A stretch of 64,000 nucleotides of DNA, from IMG/VR virus record IMGVR_UViG_3300010399_000004, positions 23,740 to 87,739 of that record; one strand, written 5' to 3'. The translations under genes were made by a program, and so were the position numbers. Each line of letters opens with the position of its first letter. Positions within the stretch are counted from its first letter, which is position 1. A model generated the notes under the pieces. It was not told the origin of the DNA and ran no database searches. It worked only from the letters and a program-made list of their open reading frames with translations. Below are positions 35,038 to 44,160 of this stretch, one piece after another. The DNA is from a virus.

Positions 35038-35412
35038 ATGATTGATAATATATCTCACCTTTGGACGGTTCTCCATGTAAAGGCTGCGGGTTGGTTAGAT
35101 GTTCCGGAGTCGGAGGATATTTTAGAGATGCAACAATGGTTGATCTACTTTGAGAGTAAGTTTCCTGTCGGCTGTCCATGTAAAAAAGAATGGCGGGAAG
35201 CCATCGAATTATGCCCACCTCCTTTACAGGAAGGGCGGGAAGCTTTTTTCCAATGGACTATAGCGTTACATGATCGAATCAATGTTCTGTTGGGGAAACC
35301 GATTTGGGTAGAAACTTCAAAGCAACATATTCTTTTGACTTCTCTATTTGCTGACCCCCGATTTGCGCATAGAGAAGCAGACTCGGCGGTGCATAAAGAA
35401 ATTGGGATTTGA
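35038..35412 (+). CDS. Erv1/Alr-like sulfhydryl oxidase, 124 aa
   Basis: ATG 35038. The order LWTVLHVKAAGW, LIYFESKFPVGCPCKKEW, CPPPLQEGREAFFQWTIALHDRINVLLGKP follows the Erv/ALR fold: a Trp-His pair, the redox Cys helix, then WxxxxHxxVNxxLGKP that grips FAD. The redox pair is spaced CxC here rather than CxxC. Would form disulfides in virion or secreted proteins. Fits the nearby secreted proteins. Confidence 0.6.
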   Translation: MIDNISHLWTVLHVKAAGWLDVPESEDILEMQQWLIYFESKFPVGCPCKKEWREAIELCPPPLQEGREAFFQWTIALHDRINVLLGKPIWVETSKQHILLTSLFADPRFAHREADSAVHKEIGI

Positions 35413-35447
35413 CGCCCCGCCTTCCCGTTGTAGGATGCTTAAACAAA

Positions 35448-35750
35448 ATGGCATTCTTTAATTCACTTTCTGCGGCCATTACGGCGGTTGCCAACGCCCT
35501 TGCAGCCCGCGAGCATAATGTATCATTGAGAATGTTAACTGAAATTGGAAATTCTTTATATGAAGCCAAAAAGGAAATACTCAATCTTCATGATGGTGCT
35601 GCTAATGAGCGGGATATTGATCTTGCAGAGTTGCGCCTCCAAGCTCTCGAAGAGCAAGAGCGACGCATTCTCTCCGCCGCCGCCCGCACCGCGTCTGTTG
35701 ACGCTCCCGGAGTCGTTCCGCCCAAAGCCATACCAGTCAGTGATCAGTGA
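35448..35750 (+). CDS. Coiled-coil protein overlapping the spanin gene, 100 aa
   Basis: ATG 35448. Helical throughout: FNSLSAAITAVANALAAREH then ERDIDLAELRLQALEEQERR. An inner-membrane spanin (Rz) is a possibility because a lipoprotein gene is nested in another frame of its 3' half, but it lacks a clear N-terminal membrane helix. Confidence 0.5.
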   Translation: MAFFNSLSAAITAVANALAAREHNVSLRMLTEIGNSLYEAKKEILNLHDGAANERDIDLAELRLQALEEQERRILSAAARTASVDAPGVVPPKAIPVSDQ

Positions 35751-35838
35751 AGAAGGGGAGTGGATAACGCAGCCGGGAGAAGTTTGGTGGAGCCACAAGG
35801 CCTACATGGATCAGGTTGCTAAAAGATTCATTCCCTGA
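35560..35838 (+). CDS. Outer-membrane spanin-like lipoprotein (Rz1 type), 92 aa
   Basis: Basic start MKPKRKYS, hydrophobic helix and lipobox LQSC at residues 19-22, then a proline run SPPPPAPR: the signature of Rz1 o-spanins. It is encoded in a different frame and overlaps the upstream gene by 190 nt, the typical nested Rz/Rz1 layout. Implies a host with an outer membrane. Confidence 0.65.
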   Translation: MKPKRKYSIFMMVLLMSGILILQSCASKLSKSKSDAFSPPPPAPRLLTLPESFRPKPYQSVISEEGEWITQPGEVWWSHKAYMDQVAKRFIP

Positions 35839-35874
35839 GTGATTGACTTTATCCCCCGCGGAATGTAATCTCGG

Positions 35875-35891
35875 TTTGAAAACTTTTCAAA
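35875..35891 (+). repeat. Palindrome copy 18 (perfect, central C)
   Basis: Intergenic, ends 1 nt before the ATG at 35893. Confidence 0.95.
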
Positions 35892-35892
35892 C

Positions 35893-36018
35893 ATGAATGC
35901 CAATGCTTTGACCCTGGAAGAATTGAATACGAGCGTAGCTGCTGGCAATGAACCGGAAGCCAACGACTCTATTGCCGTCCTGCTGGCTAAACTGATAAAT
36001 GCTCTTCTTGCCGTATGA
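35893..36018 (+). CDS. Small duplicated protein, 41 aa
   Basis: MNANALTLEELNTSVAAGNE...AVLLAKLINALLAV resembles the first 40 residues of the next protein (MNHLTANELATQVETN...PVLLGKVLLAVAE), so the two arose by duplication. Overlaps it by 4 nt. Function unknown. Confidence 0.55.
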   Translation: MNANALTLEELNTSVAAGNEPEANDSIAVLLAKLINALLAV

Positions 36019-36446
36019 ATCACCTTACCGCAAATGAATTGGCTACGCAGGTAGAGACTAATGCTACCCCGCAAGCGCTGGATTCTATACCCGTTCTTTT
36101 GGGGAAAGTATTGCTTGCAGTTGCAGAAATTGAAACTGCCTCCCCTTCCTGGGATGATCAGGAAATAACTACCCTTGCGGCAGTTAATCAAGGCGATCCA
36201 ATTACTGCTACGGGATTGTCTCATACCCCTATCGGAAGGATTGATGTATATAATACCGGGGGTCAACGGTGGAGAATAGGGGATGGGGTAAAAACCAAAG
36301 ATATTTACTTTTCAGGAAATGGAGGGACAACAGCCCGCGCTCATGCGGCTATTGTTTTGGGGGATATTCCATATCTCGGAACAACAGGAGCAGACGCTGG
36401 CGGGGTCCCTTCCGGAGAAGCAATTTCAATATGTTACAATCAATGA
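36015..36446 (+). CDS. Hypothetical tail-region protein, 143 aa
   Basis: Short helical N-terminus shared with the upstream mini-gene, then beta-rich, GQRWRIGDG and GNGGTTARAHAAI. Perhaps an adaptor for the fibre gene, whose ATG overlaps its stop. Confidence 0.5.
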   Translation: MNHLTANELATQVETNATPQALDSIPVLLGKVLLAVAEIETASPSWDDQEITTLAAVNQGDPITATGLSHTPIGRIDVYNTGGQRWRIGDGVKTKDIYFSGNGGTTARAHAAIVLGDIPYLGTTGADAGGVPSGEAISICYNQ

Positions 36447-39343
36447 AAAACGCGCGTAAGTTTATTTTTCTTTTTTTATTAACGACTTCTGTTGTATTTG
36501 GGCAGCAGACTGTCACAGGTAATAAGCTACAGATAGGTTCTGGAGCCAGTAGTATCGCTGGAAATATAACTTTTGGCGGGAGTGCTAATATCGGCGGAGT
36601 TGAGATTCTGAGCGATACCGCTGTTATTTCCTATCATCGACCAACAGAGGACACCAATGCAGCCCGCGGAACTGCAATACTGGCAGCGGCAGCAGCCGCC
36701 ACATCCGGTCAGACGATCAGGGTCGGCCCTGGCACGTTCTCTCTCGTCAACGATGTCCTTGTCCTCGCGGACGGCGTCAATCTTTCGATGGACCCGGCGA
36801 CGGTCATCACGTCCGATCATGATAATTTTTTGGGCGTGGACGCTGTGATTCTCGCCCCCGGCACCGGGTCCGTGATTACTGGCGGAACCCTTCAGGGGAC
36901 CGGACAAGTCGGCGCTTATCAGGCGCCAATCGGAGTGTTTAGTGGGGCAGCAAAGACGGGAGTGAAGGTGATTGGAACCAAATTCATCGCCGACACGGAT
37001 GGGCTTTATATTGTTATCGCCGGGTCAACCTTCGAGCTTTGGAACTGCGTATTCGAGCAGAAGTATGACTCCATCGTTTCCAGCGGCGCGGCAACAATGG
37101 TGACGTGTCATAGCTGCAAGATCACTATCGCCGGGCCGTCATTGGCTGGCACGGGCGAGTCCCGCGGTATTCAGGCGCTGGCAGGTGGCGGCATTCGCTA
37201 CTACGGCGGCAGCATCACTGTCAACGACGGGGGTAACGACACGAACGCGTGCGTCAGAACGACGGGGGCAAATTCGACAATTGAACTACACGACGTAGCG
37301 CTGCGTCAAAGCAATGCAAGTGAGCCCCTCGCCAGCAACTTCGACATACTGGTTCTCGCGACCGGATCGCCATCAGTAAAGGTTTTTGGGGGCTCTGGCA
37401 GCAACACGGACGGCAGCTACATGACCAGCGGGACGGTGGTCCTGAACAGCGAGACGTTCTCTAAAGTAGGCGTCGGGCTGTCAGGAACCGATGCGGTAAC
37501 TAACTTGACCGTGGGCGACACGGTTACAACAAGTCCGCGCGGGATCATGTCATGGCAGTCGAACACCGGCACGGATGGCGCTCGGCTGCACCTGCGCAAG
37601 TCCCGTGGATCATTTTCAGGCCCGACGACCGTATTGACGGGGGATACACTCGGCCGCCTTATTGCATCCGGCTTCGTGGGAGCTACGAACGGATTCATCG
37701 AGATGGCGTCCATCGACATGAAGGCGGCAGGGACTGTGGCTGACACTTCAACGGGGCGGCTACCGACGGACATGGAATTTTGGACGGCGACGAACGCCAG
37801 CCCATCGGTGTTGACGAAAAGGCTAACGATTGACAGCGCGGGGCTTTCGACGTTCACGGGCGGCGTTTCTTGCACGACGCTCTCCGCGAGCGGGGTGGTG
37901 ACGCTCAGTTCAACATTGGGTATGGGCGGCACCGCCATAACCTTTGGCGCGCTGCCGTCCGGAGCCACTACTGCCGGTGCGCTCGCGACGTATGCGGCGC
38001 AGACCTATACTGTTACAGGGACTAATACAGCCACTGCGTTTCAAGCTATTTATCATGGCGTCCCGACATTTACGGACGCGTCAGCAGGAACAGTGACGGA
38101 CTTATTTAGTGAAGTGTGGGCAGGGCCAGCCGCGGTCGCGGGATCGCTTGTCGGCACCCGCAAGCACACACTTGGAATCGTCGATTCCACGGCGGCGACG
38201 TCTCCTATCACGGGTGCGCTTGTGGTTGCCGCGACCCTCGGCACTCAAGCAACCTCCGTCGGAATCGGGGGTGGCAATATTCAGGCGGGGGGCTCGATTT
38301 TGGCGAACGGAGATATTAACGCGGGATCGGGCAGGGCCATTTATTGGGGGGGTGGGGCCAGTATGATTTCCTCGGTTAACAGTAAAATAAAAACAGGCAG
38401 TAATAACGGAACGACTGGCGTGACGTGGGATTATTCCACCGACGGCACGGCGAAGCTGCGCAATTATGCCGACAACGCAGATGGCAACCTTACCGCCGCC
38501 GCCGGCACGTTCAGCGGTGTGATCGGACTCGCAAATGGCTCGGTTACTTCTCCGGCAGTGGCACCGACCAGCGATCCGGACACAGGATTTTACTGGACTA
38601 ACTCGGGGTATTGGGATTTTACTTCAAATGGGGTGGCTGCGACGGAGTTTGGGTCGCGGGGAGATAACATTCGTCTTGGGAGCACCGGCACCATAGGATT
38701 CGTGTCAAATGTGAGCCCGCTTATCGGATCGGCGGATACAAACTTATCTCGCATTTCTGCTGGGGTTATTGGCATTGGCACTGGCGCGCCCGGCAGCACT
38801 GCCGGAGGCATTTCTACGGCGACGGGAACGTTCAGCGGTTCTGTTTCGGTTGTCCCCGGCACTGCCGCCGACACAGCCAAAGTCGGAGGCGTCCTGTCCA
38901 CCATCACCACCGGAGTTGGCAACAACGGCGCAGGGGAAGACGACCTCATCACCTATTCAGTTCCTGCCAACTCACTGGCAGTGGATGGTGATTACATCGA
39001 ATTTTCCGGCGCGGGCGTGATTGCTTCCAGTGTCAACGCCAAGCGGGTTAAGATTTACTTTGGGGCCGCTGTCATCTTTGACACCGGGGCCGCCGGCATC
39101 CCCATCAGCGCAGCGATTGATTTTACCGTCACAGGGAAAATCTTTCGGACCGGAGCGGCGACGCAGAAATGCATGTGCCACATGAACACGAACAACGCCA
39201 CGCTGGCCAGCTACGCGGATTACTCTACGGCGGCGGAAACGCTGTCTGGGGCAGTTACCTTCAAGGCCACCGGGGAGGCGGTGGCGACCGACGATGTGAG
39301 GCTGGAGCTTTTGACTGTTAGTTGGAAACCGAACAATTCATGA
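36443..39343 (+). CDS. Secreted or fibre-like beta-helix protein, 966 aa
   Basis: Starts at an ATGA overlap; a longer frame from 36269 would lie antiparallel to coding logic of the upstream gene. Signal peptide MKNARKFIFLFLLTTSVVFGQQ. Residues 60-350 look like a right-handed beta-helix (GQTIRVGPGTFSLVNDVLVL, GVNLSMDPATVIT), followed by long Thr/Gly/Ala repeats and a tail-fibre-like C-terminus. Codons from about 36650 are much GC-richer than the phage average, so the body looks imported. Confidence 0.65.
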   Translation: MKNARKFIFLFLLTTSVVFGQQTVTGNKLQIGSGASSIAGNITFGGSANIGGVEILSDTAVISYHRPTEDTNAARGTAILAAAAAATSGQTIRVGPGTFSLVNDVLVLADGVNLSMDPATVITSDHDNFLGVDAVILAPGTGSVITGGTLQGTGQVGAYQAPIGVFSGAAKTGVKVIGTKFIADTDGLYIVIAGSTFELWNCVFEQKYDSIVSSGAATMVTCHSCKITIAGPSLAGTGESRGIQALAGGGIRYYGGSITVNDGGNDTNACVRTTGANSTIELHDVALRQSNASEPLASNFDILVLATGSPSVKVFGGSGSNTDGSYMTSGTVVLNSETFSKVGVGLSGTDAVTNLTVGDTVTTSPRGIMSWQSNTGTDGARLHLRKSRGSFSGPTTVLTGDTLGRLIASGFVGATNGFIEMASIDMKAAGTVADTSTGRLPTDMEFWTATNASPSVLTKRLTIDSAGLSTFTGGVSCTTLSASGVVTLSSTLGMGGTAITFGALPSGATTAGALATYAAQTYTVTGTNTATAFQAIYHGVPTFTDASAGTVTDLFSEVWAGPAAVAGSLVGTRKHTLGIVDSTAATSPITGALVVAATLGTQATSVGIGGGNIQAGGSILANGDINAGSGRAIYWGGGASMISSVNSKIKTGSNNGTTGVTWDYSTDGTAKLRNYADNADGNLTAAAGTFSGVIGLANGSVTSPAVAPTSDPDTGFYWTNSGYWDFTSNGVAATEFGSRGDNIRLGSTGTIGFVSNVSPLIGSADTNLSRISAGVIGIGTGAPGSTAGGISTATGTFSGSVSVVPGTAADTAKVGGVLSTITTGVGNNGAGEDDLITYSVPANSLAVDGDYIEFSGAGVIASSVNAKRVKIYFGAAVIFDTGAAGIPISAAIDFTVTGKIFRTGAATQKCMCHMNTNNATLASYADYSTAAETLSGAVTFKATGEAVATDDVRLELLTVSWKPNNS

Positions 39344-40164
39344 CAACCACCCGCAAACACTGGACTCTCTTTTGGCTCGCTTGGGCCGCGTGGCTCATCG
39401 CGAGCGTGACACTCTCGCGAGGCTCTGATATCGTGATCGAATACGACGATCCGGGGAACGTGCTCACCCTGGAGCAGAAGCAGAAGATCGGGACCGCAGC
39501 GTCACTGTGGGACCATGTTTTGCTGGACAACGGGCTCACCGGACCCTCGTCCGTTATTACGTTCAAGATCAAACCGGAGCCGCTGCCGGGCGGACTGGCG
39601 TGGACACCAGTTTCCAAGTATGCCGAGAACTCCCGCGGCATCGTCACTGTGGACGGACAATATCCGATCATCGTAATGGTCAACACGAATGCCGCCCCGG
39701 CAACGTGGGACCCGTTTTACACCGCAATCGTTCTGTTCCACGAATTTGGCCACGGACTCGGTTTTGGAGTCGGCGGGTGGAAGTCCAACGGATACGTTGA
39801 TGGCTACATGACCACTGTCGGCGGCATCCCGACGTTCGTGTTGAACAACCGCTACGTCGGCCCGGCACTGGCCACTTACCGTGCTGAGCGAGATCCTCTG
39901 GCAGAGTGGATTCCGATGGCGGATGACCACTATAAAGAGCCACCGTGGCTCGGGGCGACAAACACCGATCCGTGGTATTACGAAATCATGACGACGGGGA
40001 TTTCCTCGTCAGGCTGGATGAATACGTTTATTGATCCGACTACGTGGGCCGTTGCTGGCGACAACGGATGGACGCTGAATTCCAATCCGCCAACAGGACG
40101 GATCATTGACATGCTTAAAATCCGCCGATGGAAGGACGAGGATATAGTTATAATTTCACAATAA
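39340..40164 (+). CDS. Secreted zinc metalloprotease, 274 aa
   Basis: Signal peptide to about residue 28, then a metzincin-like active site VLFHEFGHGLGFGVGG with the HExxHxxG zinc motif; the usual third His is not obvious. Overlaps the fibre gene (ATGA) and shares its high GC. Related bacterial proteases with HELGHGLGF degrade surface proteins. Could help cross host surface layers or process the fibre. Confidence 0.7.
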   Translation: MTTTRKHWTLFWLAWAAWLIASVTLSRGSDIVIEYDDPGNVLTLEQKQKIGTAASLWDHVLLDNGLTGPSSVITFKIKPEPLPGGLAWTPVSKYAENSRGIVTVDGQYPIIVMVNTNAAPATWDPFYTAIVLFHEFGHGLGFGVGGWKSNGYVDGYMTTVGGIPTFVLNNRYVGPALATYRAERDPLAEWIPMADDHYKEPPWLGATNTDPWYYEIMTTGISSSGWMNTFIDPTTWAVAGDNGWTLNSNPPTGRIIDMLKIRRWKDEDIVIISQ

Positions 40165-40165
40165 T

Positions 40166-40555
40166 ATGAAATCTCTTTTTATTAAACTTCTCACAGGCCA
40201 CGGAGGACGAATCAAATCTGCTTTAACGGCGGGACTCGTATGGTTGATTACCTGGACTATAACCAAATTCGGAATAAAAGCAGGAGAAGATTGGGCATCT
40301 GAAATTGCTACTATTTCTGCTCTCGCCGTTGGATGGGCTTTAGAATCTATCGCGGCTAAGATAGGGGTGGATGGTGTAAAAGCTATCCAAGCAGAAATGC
40401 CCCAAGCTCGCGTAAGCGCAGATGGTCACGCAGGACCGATTACTATCGGGGCGATTAAAGAGCTTGTAACAGAATCAGGCATGATGGCTCCGGAAACCGC
40501 TGCAATAGTTACGCCAGAAATTGTAAAGGGGATGTCGGCCCCGCCTTCTATATGA
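40166..40555 (+). CDS. Holin-like membrane protein, 129 aa
   Basis: Membrane helix at residues 15-36 (IKSALTAGLVWLITWTITKFG) and a second weaker one at 47-64. Back to AT-rich phage codons. Overlaps the next membrane protein gene by 4 nt; a lysis role is the best guess. Confidence 0.5.
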   Translation: MKSLFIKLLTGHGGRIKSALTAGLVWLITWTITKFGIKAGEDWASEIATISALAVGWALESIAAKIGVDGVKAIQAEMPQARVSADGHAGPITIGAIKELVTESGMMAPETAAIVTPEIVKGMSAPPSI

Positions 40556-40809
40556 AAGTAACTCCCCGCCTTGTAGTTGTTGGCTTGGTTTGTTATCTTT
40601 TAGGCGGGGGTCTCATAAAATATTGCCCCTACCAACAAATCTGGTGGGTAGCGAATATGGCACAGGATTTTGGAAGCGGTTTATTGGGGTTGTTGGGAAT
40701 AACGAATCTGGGAAGGATGCGCGCAATCCTTGAACTTCTTTCTGAATCTGAAAAAACAAGAAGTTCAGGAGAAGTTCAACGTAGCGATCCTCCCCCACCT
40801 TCTTCCTGA
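40552..40809 (+). CDS. Small membrane protein, 85 aa
   Basis: N-terminal helix LVVVGLVCYLLGGGLI and a second hydrophobic stretch GSGLLGLLGI, then a charged tail with PPPPSS. Possibly a holin/antiholin partner. Confidence 0.5.
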   Translation: MKVTPRLVVVGLVCYLLGGGLIKYCPYQQIWWVANMAQDFGSGLLGLLGITNLGRMRAILELLSESEKTRSSGEVQRSDPPPPSS

Positions 40810-40818
40810 TCCGGGAGT

Positions 40819-40835
40819 TTGAAAAGTTTTCAAAT
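40819..40835 (+). repeat. Palindrome copy 19 (perfect, central G)
   Basis: Ends 63 nt before the -35 of the AAA ATPase promoter. Confidence 0.95.
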
Positions 40836-40898
40836 CTGAGTTTGAACCGGGTTCTGAATCGGAAAAGGGAAAATTTTCCCTGAAACCAAAAATTTCGT

Positions 40899-40927
40899 TT
40901 GCAAAATAAGTATTTCCGCTTTAGATT
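40899..40927 (+). promoter_or_regulatory. Promoter of the AAA ATPase operon
   Basis: TTGCAA at 40899-40904, spacer 16-17, TAGATT at 40922-40927. The TTGCAAAAtAAGTATTT stretch matches the 267 and 46384 promoters. Confidence 0.55.
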
Positions 40928-40960
40928 TGCAGTGCTCTCAGATCAAGGAGCACCGAAAAC

Positions 40961-43441
40961 ATGCAAATCAAAAACACCGCCGGCTTCAATGCCGCAATCC
41001 GCACACTCACGAACGCCGCCGTAGGCGTCATAATCGTTCAAACCAGGGAGCCCCACCGCACCCAGCAGGTTCTCCGGGAATTCACTTTCTCTGTCCGCAA
41101 AGCATTCCGCGTATGGGACTGCGTTTATGGATGGAGGCGATTTCCGGATTCCCCTGCCGGAAAAATCGAGCAGGACAAAACTCTGGACGCCTATGCGGCC
41201 CTCCGCAAGATCGCTGACTTGGACGGGGACGGACAGGCGCAATGGAATGATTGCATCTGCGTGATGCACTATCCGCACTGGGCACTGCCGAAGAATTTGG
41301 CGTTCATGCAGCTTCTCAAACATTACGTTCGACTGTTTACGGAATCCCAGCAGCGGCTGATTCTTTTGGTTCCAGAAGGATTTGAGCCTCCCGTCGAAAT
41401 CGCCAACGACGTTACCCTGGTGGACTTCCCCCTTCCTTCCCCGGAGGAACTTGGAGAGAGTTTGGGAAACGTTATTACTTCCTCCTTGGCGGAAGGGAGC
41501 AAAGGGGAGGTATATGGTGAAACAGAGCGGACCATTCTTGTCGGGAATGCCAGCGGGATGACGCAACTGGAAGCGGAGAATGCTTTCAGTCAGGCTATCG
41601 TCGCCAACAAAAAAACCTGGCCCCAAACCCCCTTCCAGGATTTCAATGATGTGCTCTTGGAGTGTAAGACTAACGTAGTCAAGCGCTCCAACGTTCTTGA
41701 GATGATGGACCCAGTGAATATTGATGAAGTTGGGGGGCTTGATTTATTCAAGTCATACATTAGGGTAAGGCATAAAGCGTTCACGCTAGAAGCCAAAGCT
41801 TTTGGGGTTGATATTCCTAACGGAGTTTTACTGGCCGGGCCGCCGGGATGTCTTTCGGCGGATACGCCGATGTTATATCTCCGGGGAATTCGTAATTCTG
41901 GACGCCATATACGTCTTGATGATTTGTTTGAAAAATTTAATGGGATAGCTTCAAACAATACTTGGGATCGTAGGATTCCAACCTATCTTCATTCTTTTGA
42001 TGCAAATACTGGCAAGGTATTTTATAACCGAGTTGTATCTGTAATTAACTCGGGGGTTAAAACAGTTATCCTATTAACTACGAAAGACGGCAGGCAACTT
42101 AAGCTCACTAATGATCATCCAGTTCTCACTACGGATGGATTTGTTGCTGCGGAACAACTTCAACCTGGAACAGAGATAATTGTTCGGGGGAGTATGAAAG
42201 CATCTCCTTCTGCTATGCGGTATGGCAGAAAACCTCGTGTAGTTATTGAGGGTTTGAAATACTATGCTTCTGGATGGAAAAAAATAGTAGAACACAATGG
42301 AATCATATACGAGTATCAACGGCAAAATCGCGCTCGGTTGGTAGTAGAAGCTCATATGAATAATCTTAGCTACGATGATTATATTTGGAGACTCAAAACC
42401 GATATGGAAGCCATCTGCCTTAAATACCTACCATCGGAAATGGTAGTTCATCACATAGACGAAAACCCGATGAATGATGAATTATCAAATCTTCAAATTA
42501 TGTTCAAACCAGACCATGATCGGTTACATATGGATGAGGAAAACTTCAACATAGAATATACTACGCTTGACTATGTTACTAATGTTATTTCTTATGGCGA
42601 GGTTCAAACCTATGATATTCAAATGGAATCTCCCGGAAACAACTTCGCCACTGCGGACGGGCTAATAGTCCACAATACCGGTAAGAGTTTAGTAGCTAAA
42701 GCTGTGGCAGGTGTCCTCCGCCTTCCGCTTATCAAGCTGGATATAGGCAAAGTATTTGCTGGTATCGTCGGTGAATCCGAATCCCGTATTCGCTCCGCAC
42801 TGAAACAAATTGAAGCTATGGAGCCGGCCGTTGTATTGATAGACGAGATTGACAAAGGGTTAGGGGGAGCGCATCAGAACGGGGGAGACTCTGGAGTGTC
42901 CAAGCGGGTTCTCGGAACCATCTTGACGCACATGCAGGAGTCAACCTCCAGAATTTATTGGATATTCACCGCTAACCGTGTAGAGGGACTTCCCCCCGAA
43001 CTTGTGAGGAAGGGGCGATTGGATGATGTGTTTTGTGTCTCCCTCCCCAACATTGTTGAGCGAATGGAAGTGCTCAAGATTCATCTTCGGAAACGCAAGC
43101 AGGACCCCGCAAAGATTCCAGACCTGAACAAAGCGGCGGTGGAATCGAAAGGCTATGTCTCCGCAGAAATTGAATCCGCAGTAGCGCAGGCTGTGCTTGC
43201 CGCTTTCAATGATAACATTCCCGTCACCGGTAATTTGATCGTGGCTCAACTGAAAAACATGAAGCCGCTGAGTGAAGCGTTCAAGGCTGATTTCGAGCGC
43301 ATGATGGAATGGGCACAGGATAATGCCCGAATGACATCCACCCCGCAGGAGGAACCCGCAGCGCTGCGGAACGCGGGCATCCCCCTTCCCGGCAAGCCCT
43401 CCCGCCGCGGAATGAACATGGACAAATCCAACAACAACTAA
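40961..43441 (+). CDS. Ycf46-like AAA ATPase, interrupted by an intein
   Basis: 826 aa precursor, 550 aa after splicing. The N-terminal half (VIIVQTREPHRTQQVLREF, VRKAFRVWDCVYGWRR) is the Ycf46-type regulatory region. The AAA core begins DEVGGLDLFKSYIRV; Walker A is GPPG-TGKS split by the intein, Walker B VVLIDEIDKGL, sensor FTANRVEGLPPELVRKGR with the arginine finger. Followed by DUF1257 and DUF2997 genes as in the cyanobacterial Ycf46 set. GC-rich codons suggest strong expression. Cellular role of the family is unclear. Confidence 0.8.
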   Translation: MQIKNTAGFNAAIRTLTNAAVGVIIVQTREPHRTQQVLREFTFSVRKAFRVWDCVYGWRRFPDSPAGKIEQDKTLDAYAALRKIADLDGDGQAQWNDCICVMHYPHWALPKNLAFMQLLKHYVRLFTESQQRLILLVPEGFEPPVEIANDVTLVDFPLPSPEELGESLGNVITSSLAEGSKGEVYGETERTILVGNASGMTQLEAENAFSQAIVANKKTWPQTPFQDFNDVLLECKTNVVKRSNVLEMMDPVNIDEVGGLDLFKSYIRVRHKAFTLEAKAFGVDIPNGVLLAGPPGCLSADTPMLYLRGIRNSGRHIRLDDLFEKFNGIASNNTWDRRIPTYLHSFDANTGKVFYNRVVSVINSGVKTVILLTTKDGRQLKLTNDHPVLTTDGFVAAEQLQPGTEIIVRGSMKASPSAMRYGRKPRVVIEGLKYYASGWKKIVEHNGIIYEYQRQNRARLVVEAHMNNLSYDDYIWRLKTDMEAICLKYLPSEMVVHHIDENPMNDELSNLQIMFKPDHDRLHMDEENFNIEYTTLDYVTNVISYGEVQTYDIQMESPGNNFATADGLIVHNTGKSLVAKAVAGVLRLPLIKLDIGKVFAGIVGESESRIRSALKQIEAMEPAVVLIDEIDKGLGGAHQNGGDSGVSKRVLGTILTHMQESTSRIYWIFTANRVEGLPPELVRKGRLDDVFCVSLPNIVERMEVLKIHLRKRKQDPAKIPDLNKAAVESKGYVSAEIESAVAQAVLAAFNDNIPVTGNLIVAQLKNMKPLSEAFKADFERMMEWAQDNARMTSTPQEEPAALRNAGIPLPGKPSRRGMNMDKSNNN
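41849..42676 (+). mobile_element. AAA ATPase intein with HNH endonuclease
   Basis: 276 residues from Cys1 (CLSADTPMLYLRG) to VHN before +1 Thr, inside the P-loop. Block B is TNDHPVLTTDG. An HNH motif (VVHHIDENPMNDELSNLQIM...HDRLH) makes up the endonuclease. The DNA is visibly AT-richer than the flanking gene, so it arrived recently. Confidence 0.9.
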
Positions 43442-43464
43442 TTGAAGGAAAGGAAATTTATACT

Positions 43465-44133
43465 ATGAAATCTGACTCACCTACGGTCCCCATTGAAACC
43501 GTTCTTGGAGCTATCAATGCTTCGGAAGGGAGCGGGAAGGCTTACCTGTTCCATTCTCCCCACGCACTTTCTGTGCGGGCGGGGGAAAAGGAAACTTACG
43601 CATCTACCGCGATGTCTGAATGCCCTTCTCTGGGCATCAAGGGTAGCGTTATCAAGCTTCCTGCCAGGAAAAATATTCGCACGGATATTGGCAAGGAGGT
43701 TTTTCAAACCACTCTGGTGCTAAAGGAAGGGGAGGTGTTCAAGGTGTTCGCGCAATCCTCCGCGCTGGGCGAACGTTGGAATCAGCGGGCACGGACCGCT
43801 TGCCAGTTCATTCGAGTGCGGGCTGATGCCCCGCTTAACAAGCTCCTGGTCAAGGTTCCGGGGACCATCAAAGATTCTACCTTTGAGCACTGGTTTATCC
43901 GCGGGCGGTTTGATGTTTTGACTTTGGCGCAAGCCGAAGAAATAGGTATCAATGTGCCCGAAGGGGTGCGGGATCATTTTCTCTCTATTCCGGTGGAAGC
44001 CTTGTTTGAGGTTGAAGAAATCGAAAAAGAGCGCCGGCCCGCAGCCGTAGCGGAAACTATCGTAAAGAAAGTAGGGGATCGTGCTATGACGATTGCCCGC
44101 CCTCGTCGTTCTCTTAATCTGGAACAGCATTAA
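43465..44133 (+). CDS. Hypothetical protein of the Ycf46-like operon, 222 aa
   Basis: Preceded by AAGGAAAGGAAAT at a usable ribosome-site distance. Beta-rich middle (VFQTTLVLKEGEVFKVFAQ) and an acidic helical C-terminus. No known family; GC-rich codons like the ATPase suggest co-expression. Confidence 0.6.
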   Translation: MKSDSPTVPIETVLGAINASEGSGKAYLFHSPHALSVRAGEKETYASTAMSECPSLGIKGSVIKLPARKNIRTDIGKEVFQTTLVLKEGEVFKVFAQSSALGERWNQRARTACQFIRVRADAPLNKLLVKVPGTIKDSTFEHWFIRGRFDVLTLAQAEEIGINVPEGVRDHFLSIPVEALFEVEEIEKERRPAAVAETIVKKVGDRAMTIARPRRSLNLEQH

Positions 44134-44160
44134 CGTTTGTAACCGGGGGAAACTTTGAGA

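Noticed and set aside
36269-36442. N-terminal extension of the fibre-like gene
   Set aside because: It lies inside the upstream coding gene in another frame; the signal peptide begins at ATG 36443 with an ATGA overlap.
37417-39181. Several long antisense frames under the fibre gene
   Set aside because: Expected from the GC-rich codon bias of the sense gene.
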